Shown in pieces: positions 35,894-44,920 of a stretch of DNA of 64,000 nucleotides. The translations under genes were made by a program, and so were the position numbers. The stretch spans positions 871,310-935,309 of the forward strand of contig NW_011887300.1 of the NCBI RefSeq assembly GCF_000151315.2, read 5' to 3'. The notes under the pieces were generated by a model. It did no database searches. It was not told where the DNA came from and was given only the letters and a program-made list of their open reading frames with translations. The stretch's first letter is position 1. Every line of letters begins with the position of its first letter. The stretch is from Capsaspora owczarzaki ATCC 30864. Lineage: Eukaryota > Opisthokonta > Filasterea.

Positions 35894-38800
35894 TCAAGCA
35901 CCCCATGTGGCCAGGATGTGACCGAAGGACGGACGTTCGTTCCAGTCGTCATCCAGACACTCGATTGCACGAACGGCGACCTGCCAAATCTGTCGTTGTA
36001 CCGCGGCAGATAGAGGGAGGAGACAAGCATCAGCATACAGCGTGTGCCTGTCTCGGACCACCTTGCGCGTGTCGGTGACGAGTGCGAGTCCCGGCAGTGA
36101 TGAGGTGATCAGTTCGAGCAGAATCATGCCAAAGGCGTAGACATCCGTCTTGGTCGACATTCTGCCTTCGCGAAGGTACTCGGGGCTCATGTAAACCATA
36201 GTACCTCGGACATTGTGGGTGCGAAGGTAACTCCTCTGATCGAGGTGTTGGGCAGCACGAACAAGACCAAAATCCGACACTTTCGCATGGAAACGCGCGT
36301 CCAAAAGCACATTGTCCGACTTGAGGTCGAGGTGGAACAGAACATGAGCCGGGAATGCGGTTTGGACATAGTTCATGCCGCGGGCGACATCGGCCGCAAT
36401 GCGATGGCGCTGCGCCCAGGTCAGCGGAGGCGAGTTGTTCTTGCGACTGAGACGGTCGCGCACAGAACCGTTCGGCATGAGCTCATAGACCAAGCATCGC
36501 TCACCTCTTTCTTCTGCGTAATTCAGGATGGTGATGATGTTTGCGTGGCGGAATTTCGACAACGAGTCTAGCTCCGACTTGAACTCGGCCGAGCCTTGCC
36601 AGGATTCAGCGGACAGCCTCTTGATGGCAACACGAGAGCCCGACACACTGGCGCCGTACACGCGACCAAATGCTCCCTCGCCGAGCAGATACTTGGCAGC
36701 AAAATTGCTCGTGGCACTGACAAGCGTTTCGAGAGGGATTCGCGGGATGGACTCGTGAGACGGCCGTGCACGTTGAAGGTCTCCAAGGGGATCCAGCGCT
36801 GCGGTAGACGGGGAAGAGAAATTGGCGCGAAGTTGTTGCAGTTCTGATCGTGCTTGTTGGAGTTCCTGGAGTGTAGCAGCAAGCTCGGAGCGCACTTTCT
36901 GATTCTCAGCCTCAAGGCGGCTCGCCCGAGTGAAGGCTTCGCCGGCGCGGGCTGCAAGCCGCTGGAAGTGCGCCGGGGATGGAACCAATTGATCGGCGAG
37001 GCGACCCTCGTCCTTGTCACTGCATAGAAACCAGGGCAATGTTGGTTATTTTTGAGCATGCTTCAAAACGATGCGCGCAGAGCCTTACTCAACTTCACAG
37101 CTCGGGTTGCCGCTTTGTCGAAGTGCGGTGATTCCAGCTTTGGTCAGGAAGTTCTTGCTCAAACTGTTGTGTCAGTGTGAAGTCGTGCAGCTTGAAGCAT
37201 GAGTGCAAAAAAGAATGATTTTGAACTCGTTCAAACAGAACCCACACGTACATGAGTGTGCCGAGTGATTTGTTCACTTTGAGGGCTTTTGCAATTGCCA
37301 GTGCTCCTGTGTCAGTGATTTCATTGTTGAACAGGCTGCGTCGGGAATGAGGACACTGAAAAAAGATCAAAAAAAAAAAAAAAAAAAAAGAAAAGCAACA
37401 AGGACACGTTGCTAAGAGCCAGCTTACTTGAGAAATCTTAAGGTCGAGCTCACTTTGAGTGTCTCAGCTATCGATAGCGCGCCAGTATCGCCAATCAGAC
37501 TGTCTTTCAGGCTGTCGGATGCATGTGTAAGAGGCCCATCAATACTCGCAACTGAATCAATCAAACAATCAAACAGTCTTGAATTGCAGCGGTACGACAA
37601 CTCACTACAGGTGCGTCAAGGTCTTGTTGACTTTGAGTACTTCGGCAATCGCTTGCGCTTCAGCATCACCCGCGTGATTGCAGCTCAGTCTGCTCATCGT
37701 TTGCAGAAATGAGTGGGGCTCTTTCGAAGGAATTGCTCAAAGGCATCAGTCACAATGTTGAGCACAACGTACGACAGCCGTTCCAGAGTGCGATTGGTCC
37801 CCAGAGCCTGAATGATGGACTGTGTTCCAGCAGCGCCAAATCGGTTTTCTCGCAGACTGGTGGTCAGTCAGCACGATGTACGTCTAAACAAGTAATCCAC
37901 AAGCACTATCCGCCCGATCGACGTACAAGAGCACACAGAGAGCTTTGTTCACCTTGAGTGTCTCAGCGATCGCTTGCGCTCCAAGAACGCCAATCTGATT
38001 GTGCAACAGACTGTTCATCCCCTCCATCGTTGAGCACTCTGAATACTCTTTGCTGAAATCACCCCACATGCATCAGTCAAAGGGAAGTGGCTTACTGGAT
38101 TGTAGTCAGCGTCTTGTTCACTTTGAGTGCCTCAGCAATCGATTGTGCTCCGACATCGCCAATCTGATTTCTTTGCAGACTGCCCGTCCGCCTCCATCAG
38201 TGAGTACTTTGCTGAATTAGCCACTCTCATGCATCAGGAAAAGTAAAATGACATACTCGAGATAAGTCAAGCCCCTGTTCACTTTGAGTGCGGAGGCAAT
38301 CGCCTGCGCTTCAGCGTCGGTAATCCGACACTGTTCCAAACTGTCCGTTCCCTCCATTCAGTGAGCACTTTGAATGTCCTCTGTTGAAAATCACCCACTC
38401 ACATGCATCCGTTCAAGTGAGATGCCTTACAAGAGCACAGACAGCGTCGTGTTCGCTTGGAGTGCCCCAGCAATCGCCTGCACGCCAGCCAACTCGAAAA
38501 AGTTGCCAGATAAGCTGTCCGTTTCCGATCAGTGAGCACCATCATTGTCCGCGCATGAAGGGGAAATACAACATCAACAGCAGTAAACTGCGCGTCAACC
38601 TACTCAAGCGAGGTCAGCGTGTTGTTGAAATACAGAGATCTAGCAATGGCACTGGCGCCCGAATCACCAATGCCATTAAATCTCAGACTGTCCGTCCATT
38701 CATCCGGCGGTGAGCGACACCAATGCTCGCAGTTGAATCCATCACCCATCATCAAAACCATCGAATCAATACTTACTCAAGCCTGGTCAGCGAAGTGTTC

Positions 38801-39531
38801 ACCTTGAGCGCCGAGGCAAGCGTCTGGGCTCCGTTGTTGCCGAGGTCACACTCTTCAAGTCTGTGGATCAACCCTCCCGACAGTGAGAACGCTTCAACGT
38901 CCGTCGTCCGAATCCGCCCCGTTTCATCCCTAGTCGGCAACAGTGAGGCAGCTTTACAAAAGCGCTTGAAGTGTCCTGTTCGATTTGAGCCCACCGGCAA
39001 TGGCTTTCGCTCCAGGAGCCCCAATCTGGTTGTGGCCCATACTGTCCGCCCATGGTAAAATCGGTGAGCACGGCCGTCACATCAATCAATCATCAGACCA
39101 AGGTCACATACTTGAGCTTTGTCAGGACATTGTTCTCGTGCAAGGCTTCACCAATCGAGCACGCTCCATAAATCCCAATCTCGTTGGAGCTCAAACTAGC
39201 GAGAATACGTCCAAACAATCCCAGATGTGTGAGGTGAGCCATCCTTCATCCCTTGGACACAAGCCATGCGCATCAATTCTCTTACTTGAGCGATGTCACA
39301 GCGGGGTGTCCTTTGAGTGCCTCAGCCAATGCTGCGACAAGATCGTCGCCGATATCTTCATTCTCGTAGCTAGTTCACGTTCCCGTTGTCCAACCGTGAG
39401 CACCGTCAAAGCAAGGATTTGTTGCGATTTTCGCTTGCGTTGTTTGTTACTTACTCGAGCGATCCGTAACTATCGCAGACGGCGTAGAACATGTCGTGCT
39501 GATCGCTCGTCATGTCGTCAACGTCCAGCAT
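35894..39531 (-). CDS. LRR (RNase-inhibitor type) TKL kinase, 16 exons
   Basis: Exons leftward: 39531-39455, thirteen of exactly 84 nt (39369-39286, 39195-39112, 39041-38958, 38860-38777, 38687-38604, 38514-38431, 38340-38257, 38179-38096, 38010-37927, 37856-37773, 37689-37606, 37511-37428, 37335-37252), 37163-37089 and 37019-35894; 789 aa. Each 84-nt exon encodes one 28-residue RI-type LRR (NQIGxxGAQAIAEALKVNKTLTxL). After the LRRs come a coiled coil (about 36960-36800) and a kinase domain: GEGAFGRVYG, VAIK lysine, DFGLVR, MSPEYL. The catalytic loop reads HLDLKSDN, with Leu in place of the HRD Arg. The kinase is IRAK/plant RLK-like within the TKL group. No signal peptide or TM helix is visible, so it should be cytosolic, with the LRRs as a sensing or scaffolding array. 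An intron holds an A21 run (37369-37389). Confidence 0.9.
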
Positions 39532-40030
39532 GCTTTCGTCCTGTGGGAGTTGAGTTTGGCAGCAGAGTGAAGTGAGCGTGGTCGGTCTGCGATTCCCCTG
39601 CCTCCCTCCCTGCCCCACTTCCATCGCCTCTTCCACCCGACTTCCGCCAATCTCAGATCACCATCACCGTTCACTTCAACCGACGGCTTCAAGTCACGGG
39701 CGACAGGCAGTGTTTCAAAAGCAGGGGGAAAAAAACCACACGTTTTTCAATGCAAGACTTACAAAAAAGAAAAAAAAAAAAAAAAAAACAACCAAAGACT
39801 GAGGCTTCAGAGTGGAAAATTTAAATGGCAATCACAGCAGGAGTCGAGTCGGGCTCAAAACAGAGCAAGTGCTCAACAAATCACCACCATCTGAAAGAAC
39901 GTTGACTCGGAGGAAGCATGCACCAAAAGCATCCCAAAACAAAAAAAAAGTACTTCATTACAATACAAGTCAAGGCACAAGTACACCCGGAACTAGGAAA
40001 CACGCACACACACTCACAAGAAGATCAAGC
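39532..40030. other. Intergenic region between two leftward genes
   Basis: 5' flank of the LRR-kinase gene and 3' flank of the 40031-43109 gene. An A18 run at 39771-39788 is an oligo(dT) on the gene strand. A CCCACAG acceptor-like site just before the LRR-kinase ATG suggests an intron in its 5' UTR. No gene seen. Confidence 0.5.
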
Positions 40031-43000
40031 TTATTCATCCTTGTGAATCTTTTCGAACGTGGGATCAACCACAAGGCTAGCGTGCTGACGACGAAGGACT
40101 TCGGCTTGAATGGCCGCGGCACGGGCCTCAGTCTCCTCGCGACGACGGGCCTCCACCTTACTCTTTTCAACAAGCGAATGCAAGGTATTGTTGAGCGCGG
40201 CGAGGGCGTTCCATTTGGTGTGGGCAGGCAGGTGAGGGTTTCGCTCCAAGGCCGAGGCAGCGTTGACGAGGAACTGCTGATTCCAGGGCGCAATGGTGGT
40301 GAGCGAGCCGCGCGCAAGAGACTCGAGGTTGAGGTGGTTGGTGTAGGGCTCTTGCAACAAGGCGCGGAAGCGACCGTGCGTGGCAAGATCGCTGCCAGGC
40401 TTGCTATCGGCAAAGACCTCGTCGTGCTTGGCATTGACAATGCTGTCAAAAGTCGGTTGGGCAAATAGCTGCTCGACCATCTTGTTCTTCCACACTTGTT
40501 CGCGTTCCTTGGCAGTGTCAAAGTCTGCTTGGTGGGTGGTCAGCTTGGCATGCGCGACGGGCTGCATCAGCAGGTGGCCGTGGGGGCTGAAAATCGACTC
40601 AACGATGCTTGCGCTGAGGTCTCGCGCAATGGCACGTGGGCCACGGCTAGAGTCGTCAGCATCAACCTCGTCAGCATCAACGTCTTCATCATCGGTCGGT
40701 TTCGCGTCGAACTGAACGCTCTGGTACTGCACCACTTGCTCAGTGTCTTGCAGCATGAGCGTGGCGCGCTCCAAGTCAGCGCCAAAACGACCAGCAGGGG
40801 TGGCAACGTCCGGAGTAGGGTTGGCGATAGTGGCGGAGACGGCAGAGTGTTGGAAGGCGCTGACAAGATTGGTTGGTGGCGACGACTTCTTGGGAGCAGC
40901 AACATGCGAAGGATACAGCCGTGCAAGTGCATCCAAACTCAAAGGAAGAGGGCTGGTCGACGTGGGGAAGTCTGTGCGTTCCGACGAGGGCTGAAACTGT
41001 TCTTGGAAGGCCAATTCGACATTGCGCTGCGTGTTGACAAAGACCGGCTCCAGGGCTTGCGCGTCAAGCACAAACTCTGGCAGTTTGAGCTTTTTGCCCA
41101 GCAGCAACGGCTGGTAAAGCTGCTGGGCGTCCTTGGTCAGAGGAGCCAGCTGGAACGTGTCTGCGTCTTCTTCGGTCACTTCAGAGGGAGCATCCGACAA
41201 GAAGGCCGAGGCCCCACGCAATGTTGGTGAAATCAGACCCAAATTCAAGGCGGTTTGACGCTGCAAGTCGTCCGAATCAATCTCCAGCTCGGATGATGTG
41301 GTCGCAAAGTCGCAAACGCGATCCAACTGCTCAAGCATGGCAGGCGTGTGCTCGTGGCCAAACTGAGCAACCTGGCCAGAGTACTCCACCAGTGCAGCTG
41401 CTGCAGTGTTGTAAAGCCCGTCGCTCAATGCGTTATTCTCCGCGAGGACTTCGAGCAGGCGCTGTTTGATGGAGGGCGAGGAAGACGCTTCAGCCGATGC
41501 AGCCCTTGATGAAGGCCAGAACAGAGGAGAGGATTGGGCAGAAGGCGAGGTCACAGGCGCACGAGCCACGGCTTGGACAAACTCAAACTCGGATGGAACA
41601 ACAGCCTGTTCACGTTGGAGCGCCTCTCGCAATGCTGGGGAGAGCGATGTGGCAGTGGGACTGGTACCACCGGCAGCGAGTGATGCCGCAGCTTGATGGT
41701 TGCTCACGAGCTGCTTGTACATGGTCATCACCGACGGTGGGAAGGCAGGCTGCTCTTCTTGCGTCGCCGGCAGCGTGCGAGGCAGACTCAGGTTCGGCAC
41801 AAGCTCGTACTGCAGCTGGCGGAAGGGGGCGTCAGTCATAGTGCCTGGGGCAAGCGACTCTGAAACGCCGGGCGAGGGCGGAGAGAGGGCAGCCACTTCC
41901 TCCATGGTCAGCTCATCCACAGAGAGGAGGGCGTTGGCGCGGGAACGTTCGGCAAACGCAGCTTGGTCGAGGCGGGCGTTGACCTGCTGCAGATGCCGGG
42001 CAGCCGACTTGGCACGTGCACTTGCGAGCTGTGATCGCGGCGATGTTAGCAAGTCGATTGTTTGGTCGGCGCTGGAGGCCGTGCTGGCTGACGGCGACTT
42101 CATGCCGAGGAGGGCGTAAATGCGGTTGAACTCGTGTGCTGCTTCAGGGGTGCTCGCCGACTGCTGCTGCTGCTGCTGCTGCTGTTGTTGTTGCTGTTGC
42201 TGCTGGTACTGAGAAGAACGGTACTGCTGATGCTGGCGCCGCGGAAGTTGGCCGTTTGCAAGAATGGAGTCGAGCAAGCTGGTGATGTTGTCCGACGACG
42301 ACGGAGTGGACGGTGGTGCAGCAGGCTTGTTGCTGGACGACTGCGACGGGGTCTTGTTGGCGTTGGGATTTTGATCTTGGCGTTGTGCGGTCGCAGGCTG
42401 TGTGGCGGGCTTGACCGTCGTCGAAGGAGCAGGAGCAGCGGTTGCAGCTGTCGATGCAACGGGCGTTGGATCTGCGACGCGCGGTGCGTGTTGCGCACGC
42501 TTCTGAGTAGCACGAGCAAGCAGCTCCAGCGCAGTAGGAGTAGCAACAGTAGCAGCAGCAGCAGCAGCAGTAGGAGCAGCACTAGCAGCAGGTTTAGCAG
42601 CAGAAGTAGCAGTGGCCGATCCAGGTGCTGCAGCAGCAGGGCTGGCACGCGGTGGCTTGCTACTGTACTTGTTCTTCTTGGGGTCTTTTGCAGCCTTGTT
42701 CGACCCACTTGAGCTTGTGGTTGGAGTCGCAGTCGCAGTGGGCCGTCGTTCTGCTGCGATCGTGGTGGCGGCAGCGTGCGATCGTGGTGGCGGCAGCGTG
42801 CTTCTTTGGCGATCCCTTCACTCCGCTGGCTGGCGCTGCACTGCCGGAGCCAGGAGTCGCAGCAGTCGCAGGAGTCGCAGCAGGCGTCGCGGCGGCCGGA
42901 CCCGCCGTTCCCGTGGTCGACGCATGGCGCACGCGGCCAAGCAATGGGGAAATGGAGCGATCGCGCATTTGAGCCAATGCAGCAGCGCCACTCAACGCCA

Positions 43001-43109
43001 TCGCAGCAGCACCGGCACTGGACACGACCGATGATGCTGAGGTCGCAGATGCAGCAGCAGCGACGGTGAGCGAGGCAGAGCCCACGACGAGGCGACTGCA
43101 GCCAAGCAT
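40031..43109 (-). CDS. Unrecognised protein, probably mitochondrial; frame shifted by a 22-bp tandem duplication
   Basis: From ATG 43109 the N-terminus is basic, Ala/Ser-rich and nearly free of acidic residues, ending in GRVRHAST, a good mitochondrial presequence with a plausible cleavage site. After SPKKHAAATTIA a 22-bp direct duplication (42755-42798) shifts the frame. Reading with one unit continues smoothly into AAERRPTATATPTTSSSGSNK and the long frame that runs to the stop at 40031, about 1,020 residues in all. The middle is low complexity (Ala/Thr/Ser/Pro, polyGln near 42200). The C-terminal ~600 residues look folded and partly helical (LLLGKKLKLPEFVLDAQALEP; VWKNKMVEQLFAQPTFDSI), with a Glu/Arg-rich helix near the end. 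No family was recognised. Confidence 0.7.
42755..42798 (+). repeat. Perfect 22-bp tandem duplication in coding sequence
   Basis: Two identical adjacent 22-bp units, 42755-42776 and 42777-42798. As 22 is not a multiple of three, the second unit puts the two halves of the gene out of frame. Confidence 0.95.
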
Positions 43110-44920
43110 AATGGAAAAGAGAATGGAAGAGAAAGCAGAAAGAAAAAAAAAAAAAAAAAAAGGTTGACTGAATGAATGGATTTGCTTGCTATTCTATTGT
43201 ATTGAGCGTTCATATCCGATTTGCACCGCTGCTGCTCGCTTCCCAATCCTATGATTACCAATTCGTTCGTCTTCGCTCGTCCCATCGCAATTCAGATGCT
43301 CAGCAGATCTTGTTCCTCTCGCGCCGAGCGAAGTAACCTCAATAGCTCAATTTCGACAGATAAGCATTCTTACTCGACAGAAGCAACCAGCCGCGATTCA
43401 TGGTTAGTGATTGCAATTTTCGAAGCCTGCTGCGCTCCTTTCGACCCTTCCCACCACCCCAGTTGCCTCCCCTTGTTCTCGTCTTGAGAACACATCGCCA
43501 GCATCCTTTGGGCGGGAGCTTGTGGAAATTTGATTTGTAAACCTGCAGTTCCTCACGCGCAGCCCGCCTCTTCCCTTCCTACAACCTCAAGTCTGTGCTT
43601 AATCGCCTGAGTAACCGGCGAGGGATCTCATGACGACAACAATCGCGACGCGAATCAAAGTTTCATTCATTCAGCAGTCTCATGCAGCAGCCTCTTCCCT
43701 GAGCAGCGGCATGGCTGCTCTCGCTAGAAATGCAATTAAACAACGACACTTGTGACGATGGCTCGTCGGCCGTTGTCCGCAATCCGAGCTCGCTGGCTTG
43801 GGTCAAACTAGTGTCGTTGTTGTGGGGTCGATCCTGCTTTTTTGGGGTGAGAAATTCAGTTGGAATGCACAAAATAACTGCCCCCGCTGGCGTTGTATGA
43901 AAGTAAGAACATTACTTATCTTGATTGGAGCAAGTGGATGGAACTGGGGTGGTGGTGGTGGTGGTGGTGGTGGGTGTCGTGTTTTGGATTCGAAAGTCGC
44001 AAGTCGAGCCTGAGTCTCTTGCAGTGCACACACACACACACACACACGCACATCCGTTTTCTCCCACTCGCATTCAGGTCTCATCGATCTAACTGTAGTT
44101 CAAGTTTACTCCCCCAAATCGGTTCCATCACCCGAATCGGTACGATTTGAATCACCCTCTCTCCACCTTTTGTTTTTTTTTTTTTGTTTTTTTTTTCCTT
44201 CTTTCCACTTTTGGTGCTTTTGAGGTTCGTCACAAGATCCGCCTGTTTTGTCCAGTCACACGCTCACTCACACTCTCACACTCACACACCCACTCTCGTC
44301 TAGTGGTTCTGCGCATTTCGTGTCCATTTGTGTCCATCGAGTCCACTCCCGCCTGCTCCTTTAAGCGTGATCTTTCCCCCTCTCTGAGAGCGTCGCGCCG
44401 CGACACGGTTGGTGTGGTTTGTATTTGTTTTTTGAATTTTTCTCTTTCTGTTCTGCAAGCCTTGTTGGGACACTCCGCCTTGTTCCAACCTGACCCCAGT
44501 CACATTCAACCATAGTGACTTGCTCTCCTTCTCCTTCTCCTTCACTCTCACTCTCACTCCATCGCTTTGGCGCTGTCCTGTCGCTCTCGCTACTTGTTTT
44601 TTCTTTTTTTGTTTTTTTTTTTTTTGTTTTTTCTGCTCTCGGTCCTGTCGTCTTTCTGTGCTGACCGTCACTCTTCCAACTCACTGTTGCTGTCTCTACT
44701 TGACTCGTTGCGGCTCCTTACATCTGACATTTCCCGTCTGTTCTTCTGTTCTTCTTTGTCTGTGTATTGTCTCTCCTTTTTGTGCGGCATGTCTCGTCGC
44801 TTTCGATTCGTTCAGCTTATTGTTTTGGTTGTTTTTGTCGTTTTGTTGTCTGGTTCTGAATTATTTTGACTTTGTATTTTTACTTTGGATTTTTTTTTTT
44901 GATTGCAGTTCGTGCTCGTC
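43110..44920. other. Divergent intergenic region
   Basis: Promoter region for the leftward mitochondrial-type gene and the rightward LRR receptor gene. It holds an A19 run (43143-43161, oligo(dT) on the minus gene strand, 34 bp from that ATG), a GGT repeat (about 43950-43972), a CA repeat (about 44027-44047) and long T/C-rich stretches (44150-44910). A TTGCAG acceptor at 44903-44908 just before the receptor ATG suggests an intron in its 5' UTR. No gene seen. Confidence 0.5.

Noticed and set aside
41221-42119. + strand open frames within the 40031-43109 gene
   Set aside because: Shadows of the minus-strand coding sequence, with no conserved features.
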